DNA of 64,000 bases from an uncultured Muribaculaceae bacterium (GCA_905233915.1 CAJOFM010000011.1:1-64000), one strand, 5' to 3'; shown: positions 8,455 to 17,654, numbered from the stretch's first letter. Program-made: numbers and translations. Notes: a model not told the origin generated them from the letters alone.

Positions 8455-10344
8455 TTAGTTATACAAAATGATACTTATCAACGCGTTGACATCGCTGACG
8501 TTTACCTCATTGTCATGATTGATGTCATAGTAATCCGGTGCCACATCACCAGGGCCACGACTAAGAATGAAATCAATTAATGTGGTTACGTCGGCAATAT
8601 TTACCTCACCATCACGATTCAAATCACCAGCGGCATAATGGCTGGCCGGTTCACCCTTGTAATAGACCTTGTAGCCGCCTGCCGGCACCGAGAAACTCTG
8701 GGTGGAGTTGAAGGTTACAGGAGTAGCGGTAAGGCCAGCATTGATGTTTTCCACATCAATGGCCAGTTTCCATGTACCGGCTTCCAAGCCAGCAACCGTA
8801 GTGTTCACGGTGCTTGTGCCCAAGTTAAGCACCACCAGACAGGTCTGGTCGTTGTGATGGCGGGTATAGGCCACGACATTGTTATTGCCCGTCGTGAGGA
8901 ACGAGACCTCACTGGCACGGTCGCCGTTATCGATAAGGGCGTCGCAGCTATGCTTGAGCGCCGTCAGCGCCTTGACGGTGTTAAACATCTTGTTATCAAC
9001 CGTGTTCCAGTTGATAGGCGTGCGATTGAAGTAGTCGAGTTTGCGCGACATCAGGTAGCCCGTTTCCTGGCCGTTGTAAAGCATGGGCATACCGTAGAGG
9101 GTGAACGTCAGAACCGTGAAGGCATAGGCGTTGTTGCCATACTGGGTGGTCATCGTGTTGCTGTAGTTCTGGTCGTGATTGGTGAGATAGACCATGCGGC
9201 TGATGTCGATGAAACGCAGGTCACCCACCAGGTTGCGGCACTGGTTGAGCACACCCGTGGGGTTACTCTTGTTGTTGACCAGCGCGCTCTGGAATCCCCA
9301 GGCGTAGTCATAATCCCAACCGCACACGAGCAGGCGAGAGACGCTGTTGGCCATGTCACCCTCGCCCAGCATGGTGATGGTCTTGCCTGGCTTATATTCC
9401 TTCAGCGCCTTGATGGCACGGGTCCAGAAACTGGTGGGAATGGTGTTGCTGTTGATGTAGTCGCATCGATAGCCATCGATGTCAACCTGGTCAATCCAGT
9501 ATTGCATGGCCTCGATCATCGCCAGTTGGGTAGCCTCCTTGCTGTAGTCCAGCTGATAGACGTCGCCATAGCCGTTGGGGCTGGTGAGCGTCGAGTTGTA
9601 GTATTCGCGGTGCTGGGTAATCCACACGTTATCCTTGGCAGTGTGATTAGCCACCCAGTCGAGCCACACCTGCATGCCGCGCTGATGGGCGGCAGTGACA
9701 AAGGCCTTGAGGTCGGCAATCGTGCCAAATTCCGGATTCACTGCGTGATAGTCGCGGGGAGCATAGGGGCTGCCCTTAGAACCGATGCGACCTTGCACAC
9801 CACGCGGGTGAATGGGCATGAGCCAAATGACATCGATGCCTAAATCCTTCATGTAATCCAGGCGGTCCTGAGCGGCAGCAATCGTTCCGGCGCTGGTAAA
9901 GTTATACAGGTCAAGCTCATAAATGACGTGATGGTTGGGGACAAATGTGCTCGGTCCGGCACCAATCACCTTGGTCAATTGGCCCATCACATAGTAGCCG
10001 TGGTTGGTGAACGTGCCATCAACGCGGCCGCCTTGATTATTCCATGTGAAAATCAGGCCCGTCGGCATTGCGAGTGAGCCCGTGTAGGTCCATTTATAAA
10101 TCTTGTTACCACTTTGGGTATTTCCCATGTAGGTCATCGAAGCGCCAGGCCATGCCGTACCCACATAGTCCCGGCCATCGGTGTTACCTTCCCACACCCA
10201 GAGCTTGGGTGTATCGGTCACCGTGCTATTAGCCTCAAAGAACACACATACCTCGCTATCACTCGTCAATGACGGTTCATAAACTGCAGCCGTCGAGAGT
10301 AATGCTACCATCATCATGATGGAAAATAAAAAGTAACGTCTCAT
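8455..10344 (-). CDS. Secreted GH13 alpha-amylase with N-terminal CBM26-like module and C-terminal dockerin-type repeats
   Basis: Hydrolyses alpha-1,4 glucans. A type I signal peptide (about 1-20, no lipobox) is followed by a starch-binding-like domain about 25-120, then the GH13 barrel with the four conserved regions: DWVANH, DGYRCDY (nucleophile Asp), LGEGD (acid/base Glu), LTNHDQ. A C-terminal all-beta domain precedes two dockerin-type F-hand repeats (GDLNRDGEVNIADVTTLIDF and DINHDNEVNVSDVNALISII). The enzyme therefore looks exported, not lipid-anchored, and carries the same type of tag as six other proteins in this window. It is upstream of the SusR-like gene. Confidence 0.92.
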   Translation of the reverse strand: MRRYFLFSIMMMVALLSTAAVYEPSLTSDSEVCVFFEANSTVTDTPKLWVWEGNTDGRDYVGTAWPGASMTYMGNTQSGNKIYKWTYTGSLAMPTGLIFTWNNQGGRVDGTFTNHGYYVMGQLTKVIGAGPSTFVPNHHVIYELDLYNFTSAGTIAAAQDRLDYMKDLGIDVIWLMPIHPRGVQGRIGSKGSPYAPRDYHAVNPEFGTIADLKAFVTAAHQRGMQVWLDWVANHTAKDNVWITQHREYYNSTLTSPNGYGDVYQLDYSKEATQLAMIEAMQYWIDQVDIDGYRCDYINSNTIPTSFWTRAIKALKEYKPGKTITMLGEGDMANSVSRLLVCGWDYDYAWGFQSALVNNKSNPTGVLNQCRNLVGDLRFIDISRMVYLTNHDQNYSNTMTTQYGNNAYAFTVLTFTLYGMPMLYNGQETGYLMSRKLDYFNRTPINWNTVDNKMFNTVKALTALKHSCDALIDNGDRASEVSFLTTGNNNVVAYTRHHNDQTCLVVLNLGTSTVNTTVAGLEAGTWKLAIDVENINAGLTATPVTFNSTQSFSVPAGGYKVYYKGEPASHYAAGDLNRDGEVNIADVTTLIDFILSRGPGDVAPDYYDINHDNEVNVSDVNALISIILYN

Positions 10345-10373
10345 GTTGGTAATCGTTTTTCAGTTATTTTTCA

Positions 10374-10381
10374 CAAAGGTA
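10374..10381 (-). promoter_or_regulatory. Probable -7 box upstream of the amylase
   Basis: TACCTTTG on the minus strand matches TAnnTTTG, 30 nt before the amylase start. I see no convincing TTTG at the correct distance, so confidence is moderate. The rest of 10345-10750 holds this box, a short AAGGCT/AGCCTT hairpin at about 10511-10527, and the divergent promoter of the next gene. Confidence 0.4.
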
Positions 10382-10665
10382 AGCACAAAAGTGCCTTCAC
10401 TCATTACCTCAAAGCAAAAATCTAACCTTAATTCTGATGAAAATAACTGAAAATCATAATCTTGCATCTTCATTATCCTCGTAATAATCTAAATCCACTT
10501 CTTTGTTTACAGCCTTAAAAAAAGGCTCTTTTGAGGGTTATTTAGGGAACTCTATCGGTCAAACCTGTCACCATTTAACCAAAAATCAGCACTTCATTAT
10601 TTTGAGTTATCGTCAACCTCGGAGCCACCGATGAAAAAAGATAGTCCAGGAAATGCTCAAATTAA

Positions 10666-10697
10666 TTTGGCCTTTCTATCAACTTTTCGTAACTTTG
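10666..10697 (+). promoter_or_regulatory. Bacteroides-type promoter of the acyl-CoA synthetase-prfB operon
   Basis: TTTG at 10666-10669, a 20-bp spacer, then TAACTTTG at 10690-10697. The start codon follows 53 nt later. Confidence 0.75.
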
Positions 10698-10750
10698 CAG
10701 ATTGGAAATATTTTTCAAGTCTTTGACTTGAACGCTAAAGCATCAAGCCT

Positions 10751-12592
10751 ATGAATAGATTTGTCGAACTGATCAGCAAGCAGCGCGCCAAATATGGCGA
10801 GCGTGAAGCGTTGCGTTTCCGTGACTACAAGACACAGGTGTGGGCATCTCTCACGTGGAACGGTTTCAGCGAACAGATAGACCGCGCGGCAGGCGCACTC
10901 TTTACCGGTGGCGTTGAGCCCCAGGGCCGCATTTGCCTGTTCACACAGAATTGCCCTGAGATATTGATCACCCACTTCGGAGCCTTCTACAACCGCGCGA
11001 TACCCGTCCCCATCTATGCTACAAGCAGTAAGGAAGAAGTGAAGTACATCGTCAACGACTCTGGCGCCACCATTTTGTTTGCCGGCGACCAGAATCAATA
11101 TGACATCGCGCACCAGGTCATCGATGAATGCCCCACACTGAAGTTCATCGTTACCCTTCACCCCGACGTGAAGCGCCATCCCGACGACAAAACCACACTG
11201 ACGTGGGATGAATTTCTCTCGACGGGCGACAAGCTGGGCAAGGAAGTGCTGAAACAGATCGAGCAACGCAAACAGGACGGTGTTGACACCGACACGATGT
11301 ACCTTATCTACACGTCGGGCACAACAGGAGTGCCTAAGGGCGTGATGCTGACCCACAGCAACATGAACGCAGCCATGGATGCCCACATTGAGCGTTTTGG
11401 CTTCATCGACGACAAGACCGACGTGTCGCTGAGTTTCCTGCCCTTCAGCCACGTGTTTGAGCTGGGATGGACCATGGTGTGCCTGTGCAGCGGCATCCGC
11501 GTCGCCATCAACTATAACCCCAAGGAAATCCAGCGCGCCGTCAAGGAGGTGCAACCCAACTACATGTGCAGTGTGCCGCGTTTCTGGGAGAAGGTATATA
11601 CCGCCATCAACGACAACTTGTCCAATGCCAAGCCCGTTGTGCGCATGATGGTCAAGCAGGCCATCCGTGTGGGCAAGATACGCAACCTGAAGTATGCCCG
11701 CGTGGGCAAGAAGGCTCCCGCTGTCATCGAGAAGCAATACCAATACTTTGAGAAGAAGGTGTTCAAGAAACTGCGCGGTGCCATCGGTGTTACCGACAGT
11801 AAAATGTTCCCCACCGCCGGCGCGATGTTGAGCGACAATATCACCGAGTTCCTGCATGCCGTGGGCATCAACATTTGCATCGGTTATGGCCTGAGCGAGA
11901 CCAATGCCTCGGTGAGCTTCTTCACCGAACCCGGCTGGACCATCGGCACCGTGGGCATGCCCATCTCAAACATCCAGGTGAAAATCGGCGAAAAGAACGA
12001 AATTCTGGTCAAGGGTCCCACCGTGATGAAGGGTTATTATAACAAGCCCGAGGAAACCGCCGAAGCCATCGATGCCGACGGCTGGTTCCACACCGGCGAC
12101 TGTGGCGAGATTGCCCCGACAGGCGAGCTGATTCTCACCGAGCGCCTTAAAGACTTGTTCAAGACCAGCAACGGCAAGTACATCGCGCCACAGGTGCTTG
12201 AGACCATGCTGGGCCAAGATAAGTTTATCGAGCAAGTCACTATCATCGGTGATGGCCGCAAATATGTCTCGGCACTCATTGTTCCCGACTTTGAAGAGTT
12301 GAAGGCCTATGCCGACAAAAAGCGTCTCGAGTACCGCAACAACGAGGAACTTGTGAACAGCCCCGAAATCCACAAAATGATGGAAGAGCGCATCAACGAT
12401 TACCAAAAAGATCTGGCCGCTTATGAGCAAATCAAACGTTTTGTGCTACTGCCCAAGGCTTTCACAATGGAGAACGGCGAACTGACCAACACGCTGAAAA
12501 TCAAGCGCGCCGTCATCAGTAAACGATACAGGCCGCTCATCGACGCGATGTATGCCGCCGACTACCGCAAGAAAAAAGACAAACAAGAATAA
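10751..12592 (+). CDS. Long-chain fatty acid-CoA ligase (AMP-binding family)
   Basis: Activates fatty acids to acyl-CoA via an acyl-adenylate at the inner membrane. The ANL-superfamily motifs are present in order: P-loop YTSGTTGVPKGVMLTH (about 185-200), GYGLSET (about 378), GWFHTGDCGEI (about 440-450), and the hinge region RLKDLFKTSNGKYIAP (about 465-480). The 613 aa length fits the FadD15-like group. Its stop codon overlaps the prfB start by one base (TAATG), so the two are translationally coupled. Confidence 0.9.
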   Translation: MNRFVELISKQRAKYGEREALRFRDYKTQVWASLTWNGFSEQIDRAAGALFTGGVEPQGRICLFTQNCPEILITHFGAFYNRAIPVPIYATSSKEEVKYIVNDSGATILFAGDQNQYDIAHQVIDECPTLKFIVTLHPDVKRHPDDKTTLTWDEFLSTGDKLGKEVLKQIEQRKQDGVDTDTMYLIYTSGTTGVPKGVMLTHSNMNAAMDAHIERFGFIDDKTDVSLSFLPFSHVFELGWTMVCLCSGIRVAINYNPKEIQRAVKEVQPNYMCSVPRFWEKVYTAINDNLSNAKPVVRMMVKQAIRVGKIRNLKYARVGKKAPAVIEKQYQYFEKKVFKKLRGAIGVTDSKMFPTAGAMLSDNITEFLHAVGINICIGYGLSETNASVSFFTEPGWTIGTVGMPISNIQVKIGEKNEILVKGPTVMKGYYNKPEETAEAIDADGWFHTGDCGEIAPTGELILTERLKDLFKTSNGKYIAPQVLETMLGQDKFIEQVTIIGDGRKYVSALIVPDFEELKAYADKKRLEYRNNEELVNSPEIHKMMEERINDYQKDLAAYEQIKRFVLLPKAFTMENGELTNTLKIKRAVISKRYRPLIDAMYAADYRKKKDKQE

Positions 12593-13701
12593 TGATTACA
12601 CAAGAACAACTCAAGGAATTACAACAACGTAAAGAAGACCTCAAACGCTATCTTGACATCGACGGAAAGAAAATCGAAGTCGAGGAAGAGGAACTGCGCA
12701 CCCACGTGCCCGACTTCTGGCAGGACCAGAAAGCCGCCGAAGCCCAAATGAAGAAAATCAAGTCGTTGCGCAACTGGATCAACGGCTGTGAGGAAGTGGA
12801 ACTCGCCGTTGACGAGGTGTCCACCGGATTTGACTTCGTCAAGGAAGGCCTTGTCGAGGAGAGCGAACTGGATGCCCTGTACAACAAAGCCCTTGCCATG
12901 CTTGAGAAAATGGAGTTGCGCAACATGCTGCGCCACGACGAGGACAAGATGGATGCCATCCTCAAGATCAACTCGGGCGCCGGTGGCACCGAGAGCCAGG
13001 ACTGGGCTTCGATGCTGATGCGCATGTATCTGCGCTGGTGTGAGCGCCACGGCTACAAGACGTCCATCGAGCACCTTATCGACGGTGACGAGGCAGGCAT
13101 CAAGAGCGTCACCATCAGCATCGAAGGCGATTTTGCCTACGGATACCTCAAGAGCGAGAACGGCGTACACCGCCTAGTGCGCGTGTCGCCCTATAATGCC
13201 CAGGGCAAACGCATGACCTCGTTTGCATCGGTATTTGTCACCCCACTGGTTGACGACACCATCGAAATCACGCTCGACCCGGCCCGCATCTCGTGGGACA
13301 CCTTCCGCAGCGGCGGTGCCGGTGGCCAAAACGTGAACAAGGTGGAATCGGGTGTGCGCGTGCGTTACCAATACAAGGATCCCTACACTGGCGAGGAGGA
13401 GGAAATCCTGGTCGAGAACACCGAGACCCGCGACCAGCCCAAGAACCGCGAGAACGCCCTGCGCAACCTGCGCTCCATCCTCTATAACAAGGAGCTGCAA
13501 CACCGTCAGGAAGAGCAGCGCAAGGTGGAGGACAGCAAGAAGAAAATCGAATGGGGAAGCCAGATACGCAGCTACGTCTTTGATGACCGCCGTGTGAAAG
13601 ACCACCGCACCAACCACCAGACGAGCGACGTGGGCGGCGTGATGGACGGCGACCTCGATGACTTCATCAAGGCCTACCTGATGGAGTTTGCCGAAAGTTA
13701 G
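12592..13701 (+). CDS. prfB: Peptide chain release factor 2, uninterrupted reading frame
   Basis: Recognises UGA/UAA stops and triggers peptide release. The GGQ catalytic motif is at residues 244-246. The codon-recognition tripeptide is SPY (about residue 198), a variant of the SPF seen in E. coli. It is a full-length 369 aa protein. Many bacteria need a +1 frameshift at CTT TGA C near codon 25; here the equivalent segment reads TAT CTT GAC in frame, so no frameshift is required and no upstream Shine-Dalgarno-like stimulator is visible. The TAG stop is embedded in a TTTAGGC-type heptamer array. Start chosen from the 1-nt overlap with the preceding gene. Confidence 0.95.
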   Translation: MITQEQLKELQQRKEDLKRYLDIDGKKIEVEEEELRTHVPDFWQDQKAAEAQMKKIKSLRNWINGCEEVELAVDEVSTGFDFVKEGLVEESELDALYNKALAMLEKMELRNMLRHDEDKMDAILKINSGAGGTESQDWASMLMRMYLRWCERHGYKTSIEHLIDGDEAGIKSVTISIEGDFAYGYLKSENGVHRLVRVSPYNAQGKRMTSFASVFVTPLVDDTIEITLDPARISWDTFRSGGAGGQNVNKVESGVRVRYQYKDPYTGEEEEILVENTETRDQPKNRENALRNLRSILYNKELQHRQEEQRKVEDSKKKIEWGSQIRSYVFDDRRVKDHRTNHQTSDVGGVMDGDLDDFIKAYLMEFAES

Positions 13702-13718
13702 GTTTTAGGTTTTAGGCT
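13698..13718 (+). repeat. TTTAGGC-type heptamer array at the prfB stop (3 units)
   Basis: Three 7-bp units (TTAGGTT, TTAGGCT, TTAGGGG). The prfB stop codon TAG is part of the first unit. TAG at 13699, 13706 and 13713 covers all three frames. Confidence 0.8.
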
Positions 13719-13780
13719 TTAGGGGGTTATGTAGTAAAAACACTAAGCTTTTTGAAAATCATTACAATACACAAGATAAG

Positions 13781-14551
13781 ATGAACGAGAAATTCACGAT
13801 TGTCAAAGTCAGCGGAAAGATTGTCGAGAAAGCCGATGAGTTGCGCACTTTTGTCAAGTCCTTTGCAGGTATCAAAGGCAAGAAGATGCTCATCTTCAGC
13901 GGTAACATGATGGCACAGGAGATTGGCAACAAGATGGGTATCAAGACCAAGCTCATCAATGACCGCCCTGTGGTCGATGCCGGCACGCTCAAGTTGCTCA
14001 CGATGGTCTATGGCGGCCTGGTGAGCCGATTGTTCGTGTCGCTGCTGCAAGGCAACAAGGTCAATGCCCTGGGCGTTACCGGTGCCGACATGAACCTTAT
14101 CACCAGCGTCAAGCTTCCCGACGGCAAGTTGGGTGACACTGGTCAAGTGCGCCACGTGAACACCGAGGCCATAGCCCGACTGATTGACAACGGCATCGTG
14201 CCTGTGCTTGCTCCCATCACCCACGACGGCCGTGGCAACCTGCTCTTTAATGAGACCGATGCCCTTGCCGCCGAGATTGCCCGTGCACTGGCACTGCGCT
14301 TTGACATCACGCTCATCTACTGCTTTGAGAAAAAAGGTGTGCTGCTCAACCCGCAAGATCCCGACAGCGCTGTGGCCAACCTGCGCCGCACGCAGTACAA
14401 GACCCTGCGCGACATGGACATCATCAAGGACTGGTTTGACAACAAGGTGGGCCACGCTTTCCAGGCCGTTGACCACGGCGTGAAGGAAGTGATTATTACC
14501 TGCCCTAGCCAGTTGGGATTGCCAGATAAGGGCACCCACATCAAGGGTTGA
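13781..14551 (+). CDS. argB: Acetylglutamate kinase-like (probably N-acetyl/N-succinylglutamate kinase)
   Basis: Phosphorylates N-acylglutamate in arginine synthesis. It belongs to the amino acid kinase family: N-terminal IVKVSGKIV with catalytic Lys, the glycine-rich segment VYGGLVSRLFVSLLQG, VNALGVTGAD, PVLAPITHDGRGNLLFNETDALAAEIA, and a C-terminal segment GVKEVIITCP. The 256 aa length is right for ArgB. In Bacteroides the pathway uses succinylated intermediates, so the true substrate may be N-succinylglutamate; the sequence alone does not settle this. It lies 79 nt after prfB. Confidence 0.85.
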   Translation: MNEKFTIVKVSGKIVEKADELRTFVKSFAGIKGKKMLIFSGNMMAQEIGNKMGIKTKLINDRPVVDAGTLKLLTMVYGGLVSRLFVSLLQGNKVNALGVTGADMNLITSVKLPDGKLGDTGQVRHVNTEAIARLIDNGIVPVLAPITHDGRGNLLFNETDALAAEIARALALRFDITLIYCFEKKGVLLNPQDPDSAVANLRRTQYKTLRDMDIIKDWFDNKVGHAFQAVDHGVKEVIITCPSQLGLPDKGTHIKG

Positions 14552-14557
14552 CAAAGC

Positions 14558-14702
14558 GTTGGCACAAGATTTTAATAATCTTGGCGGCACCTCAACCATT
14601 GAATTGAACTTCATGGCGTTCGGTTGGCACAAGATTTTGATAATCTTGGCGGCACCTCAGCCATCGAAATGAATTTCATGGCGTTCGGTTGGCACAAGAT
14701 TT
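14558..14702. repeat. 65-bp tandem repeat (two units plus a partial third)
   Basis: Units begin at 14558, 14623 and 14688 with GTTGGCACAAGATTT. Each full unit contains a small inverted repeat AAGATT/AATCTT and ends ATTGAA...TTCATGGCGTTCG. The two full copies differ at only a few positions. The tract is not coding in any convincing frame. Confidence 0.85.
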
Positions 14703-14712
14703 GCACAACCTC

Positions 14713-14833
14713 GCCTCGAAGAGGCACAGCGGGTCGAAGACCCAGCTTCAATGAGAAACACCATGCAAGCAGGTCGAAGGCCTGCGTAGCTTGGTGCAAA
14801 CCATAAGACAAAAAGTGCGTCGAAGACGAACTT
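14713..14833. repeat. Cluster of four short hairpins, each with a GAA triloop
   Basis: The hairpins are GCCTC-GAA-GAGGC (14713-14725), GGGTC-GAA-GACCC (14731-14743), GCAGGTC-GAA-GGCCTGC (14769-14785, one G-T pair) and CGTC-GAA-GACG (14818-14828), the last extended by AAGT/ACTT to 14813-14833. Stem sequences differ but the loop is constant. They lie directly upstream of asd; no gene is visible in 14552-14870. Confidence 0.75.
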
Positions 14834-14870
14834 CAAGTATAATCATATCAACTTAAAACATAAAAAACAA

Positions 14871-15881
14871 ATGAAGGTTGCGATTGTTGGCGCCAGTGGC
14901 GCAGTGGGACAGGAATTCATGCGTGTCCTGGATGAACAGAATTTTCCCGTTACCGAACTCGTACTTTTTGGCTCTGAGCGCAGTGCCGGACGCATTTTCA
15001 CGTTCCGTGGCAAGGACCATGTGGTCAAACTCCTGCAGCACAACGATGACTTCAAGGACATCGACATCGCCTTTGTGGCCATGGGCGCAGGACCTGCACG
15101 CGAATTTGCCCCCACCATCACCAAGCACGGCTGTATCATGATTGACAACAGCAGCGCCTTCCGCATGGATGACGATGTGCCCCTGGTAGTGCCCGAGGTC
15201 AACGGCGAGGACGCCCTCAACACCCCGCGCAATATCATTGCCAATCCCAATTGCTCGACCATCATCATGGTGGTGGCACTGAAACCGCTCGACGACCTGT
15301 CACACATTAAGAACGTGCAGGTGGCTACCTATCAGGCCGCCAGTGGTGCCGGCATGGAGGCGATGTATGAGTTGGCCCTGCAAACCAGTGAAATCGCAGT
15401 GGGAAAGGAAGAACTGACCGTTCGCCACTTCCAGCACGAACTGGCATACAATGTCATTCCCCACATCGACATCTTCCAGGAGAACGACTACACCCGCGAA
15501 GAGATGAAGATGGTGAAAGAGACCTGCAAGATCATGCACAGCGACATCCGCGTGAGCGCCACCTGCGTGCGCGTTCCCGTGATGCGCGCCCACAGCGAGG
15601 CCGTGTGGATCGAGTGCGAGAAGCCCATCACTCCCGAGGAGGCCCGTGCCGCCCTGCAGCTGGCTCCCGGCGTTGTCGTTGTGGATGACCCGCGCAGCAA
15701 CCGCTACCCCATGCCCATCGACTGCTCGGGCAAGGATCCCGTCTATGTTGGACGCATCCGCGTGGACACCAGCAGCGACAACGGCCTAACCTTCTGGCTC
15801 TGTGGCGACCAAATCAAGAAAGGCGCCGCCCTCAACGCCGTCCAAATCGGCCAATACCTCATCGCCCACAAGAAGAAATAA
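14871..15881 (+). CDS. asd: Aspartate-semialdehyde dehydrogenase
   Basis: NADPH-dependent reduction of aspartyl phosphate to the semialdehyde, the branch point to lysine/diaminopimelate, threonine and methionine. N-terminal Rossmann motif [14 protein letters not shown]; the substrate segment [20 protein letters not shown]; the catalytic Cys in NPNCSTI at about residue 128; [10 protein letters not shown]; and the catalytic His region [21 protein letters not shown]. Length 336 aa is typical. It stands alone after the repeat tract and ends in a strong hairpin. Confidence 0.96.
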   Translation: MKVAIVGASGAVGQEFMRVLDEQNFPVTELVLFGSERSAGRIFTFRGKDHVVKLLQHNDDFKDIDIAFVAMGAGPAREFAPTITKHGCIMIDNSSAFRMDDDVPLVVPEVNGEDALNTPRNIIANPNCSTIIMVVALKPLDDLSHIKNVQVATYQAASGAGMEAMYELALQTSEIAVGKEELTVRHFQHELAYNVIPHIDIFQENDYTREEMKMVKETCKIMHSDIRVSATCVRVPVMRAHSEAVWIECEKPITPEEARAALQLAPGVVVVDDPRSNRYPMPIDCSGKDPVYVGRIRVDTSSDNGLTFWLCGDQIKKGAALNAVQIGQYLIAHKKK

Positions 15882-15906
15882 GACCAACAACTAGATATCG
15901 TAATAG

Positions 15907-15950
15907 AAAACAATAAGTGCAACAGACTCATCTGTTGCACTTATTGTTTT
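15907..15950. terminator. Bidirectional terminator between asd and the AraC-type regulator
   Basis: A perfect 20-bp stem with a CTCA loop. The arms begin with AAAA and end with TTTT, so it can act on both convergent transcripts. Confidence 0.85.
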
Positions 15951-15971
15951 AGGTCGGCGATGGCTAGAGGT

Positions 15972-17654
15972 TTAGCCAACGGGGTTTTCTCCATTTTGAC
16001 TGAGTTTTTGGAATGCCGACGGAGTCAATCCAACATTTTCCTTGAAAATAGTCGTAAAATTACTGCGTGATTTGTAGCCAACGCTATTTGCAATGCCCTC
16101 GATTGTATAATTGCCATATTCTTCAGTATTAATCAGACGGCGGCAGGCCTCTTTAATGCGATAATCGTTCAGCAGCACGCTAAAGTTGCACTGCTTGCAC
16201 AAATTGATTGCCCGTGACACATACTTACTGTTGCTGCCAACCAGTTCGGCAAGGCGGTTGAGTGAGAAAGCCTCAGTAAACACCTCGGGAGAAGATTCCA
16301 TCAACGCCGTGATTTTCTTCATCAACTCCATGTCGGCCTGCGTGGGCTCCTCATGAGGGGTCTTCTCGGGAATCTCTGCTGTGGCGGGACGCAGATCTTT
16401 GCCCTCGTTTAGCAATGCAATATTCTTCTCATACAGCAAGCGGTTGGTGCGTTTGGTTTTGCGGTAATTGGCATACAGCACTCCGAGAATCGTGAGCGCC
16501 AGCAGGGCGATGATGATGGTGCTCCACAACAGTAATGACTGCATCTTTTGGCGGTAACTCATCTCACGGATGCGTTCACGGGTCTGTTCCAGTTCCAAGT
16601 TGAGTTTTGCCTGGTCCATCTTGCCCACACGGCTCTTGTTGATAAACTCATCCTTGGTGGTGTAGTACAACAGGGCATATTTGTTGGCAAGCGCCTCTTT
16701 ACCATCCACTTCATAGTGCTGCTTGATGAGTTGCAACGCCTCTAGTTGTTCAATAGACATATTGTTTTCACGCATGAACTGCTCATATTGGAGCAACAAT
16801 TTCAATGCTTCGGATCTTTTCCCGTTTTTAAGCAATATGGCATATTGGGATATTTTAATGACCGATTGCGCTTGGATATAATCTCTATCATTAAAGGCTT
16901 TAGGGCGAGTCATCGGAGTCTGCAGAATTTCAAACGCCTTGTTGTAGTTGCCGGCATTATAAAAGTCAATCGCTTGACATAATAGTTCGGCAACATTGCA
17001 ACTGACTCCACTTTGTTTTTGGGCTGCACGATAGTCTAGGACCTCGCTAGTCACCTCTTTGGTTTTGTCAAACTTAATGGCAAGATACAACAGATTGGAT
17101 GCCGCCACTTCAGTGATGAAGTTGCTATATTCCTTATCGGAGGATGCCGGATAGTCAATCGTTCGGTGAAATGATTTCTTGAAATTGTCTATATCAACGT
17201 TATTAAATACAAAGTTGTTTTCTAATACGTTTTGTGTGAAAAATAACACCGCTTTATCAACTTCAACAACGGTCTTTAGTTGCTCTAATCCATGCTCATC
17301 GGCAATTTGCCCGGCTTTCAAGTAGCACTCAGCAGCACTCTGAAAATTGTAATAATGAGTTAGGTATTCCACACCCATGCATCGGTAAGCAGAACAGCAG
17401 GCTTGTATTTCTTCAGCTGTGAGCTTCTCCTTGCCATATTTGCTGGCTTGAACATTGGCGCAAAGCATGGCACTGTCTTCCAGGTTGTGATGAAAATAGT
17501 AAGAGATTTGGTCTTCAAACTCCTTGGGTGAGAGATGATAAAACCGGTTAACTGTCCTGTTATCGGTAGCACGGGCAAAACCTGATAAGGCACATAAGAC
17601 CGCTACCAGTATGATGATGTATTTCTTTGGGGTCATGTTGATTGGGTTATTCAT
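15972..17654 (-). CDS. Membrane-tethered AraC-family regulator with TPR-like sensor region
   Basis: One-component transcription factor. N-terminal hydrophobic segment about 10-28; helical TPR-like region to about 350; a transmembrane helix near 372-395 (LLLWSTIIIALLALTILGVL); an acidic/proline linker; C-terminal AraC helix-turn-helix about 455-553, with the second-motif signature YTIEGIANSVGYKSRSNF and FKENVGLTPSAFQK. The input signal is unknown. An ATG six codons downstream is an alternative start. It lies downstream of the large secreted protein on the same strand but has its own -7 box (TACCTTTG, 17661-17668). The region is AT-richer than the flanks. Confidence 0.82.
   Translation of the reverse strand: MNNPINMTPKKYIIILVAVLCALSGFARATDNRTVNRFYHLSPKEFEDQISYYFHHNLEDSAMLCANVQASKYGKEKLTAEEIQACCSAYRCMGVEYLTHYYNFQSAAECYLKAGQIADEHGLEQLKTVVEVDKAVLFFTQNVLENNFVFNNVDIDNFKKSFHRTIDYPASSDKEYSNFITEVAASNLLYLAIKFDKTKEVTSEVLDYRAAQKQSGVSCNVAELLCQAIDFYNAGNYNKAFEILQTPMTRPKAFNDRDYIQAQSVIKISQYAILLKNGKRSEALKLLLQYEQFMRENNMSIEQLEALQLIKQHYEVDGKEALANKYALLYYTTKDEFINKSRVGKMDQAKLNLELEQTRERIREMSYRQKMQSLLLWSTIIIALLALTILGVLYANYRKTKRTNRLLYEKNIALLNEGKDLRPATAEIPEKTPHEEPTQADMELMKKITALMESSPEVFTEAFSLNRLAELVGSNSKYVSRAINLCKQCNFSVLLNDYRIKEACRRLINTEEYGNYTIEGIANSVGYKSRSNFTTIFKENVGLTPSAFQKLSQNGENPVG

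Noticed and set aside
8638..9843. 401-codon open frame opposite the amylase
   Set aside because: Antisense to an intact GH13 gene with all four conserved regions.
10511..10527. AGCCTT/AAGGCT hairpin followed by CTTTT as a plus-strand terminator
   Set aside because: No plus-strand gene ends upstream of it; short stem may be chance in AT-rich sequence.
12640..12670. Programmed frameshift in prfB
   Set aside because: The reading frame is continuous from the ATG and the TGA stop of the frameshift site is absent.
14552..14870. tRNA or known structured RNA before asd
   Set aside because: No cloverleaf, anticodon arm or CCA-like end could be drawn; the hairpins do not match a riboswitch family I know.
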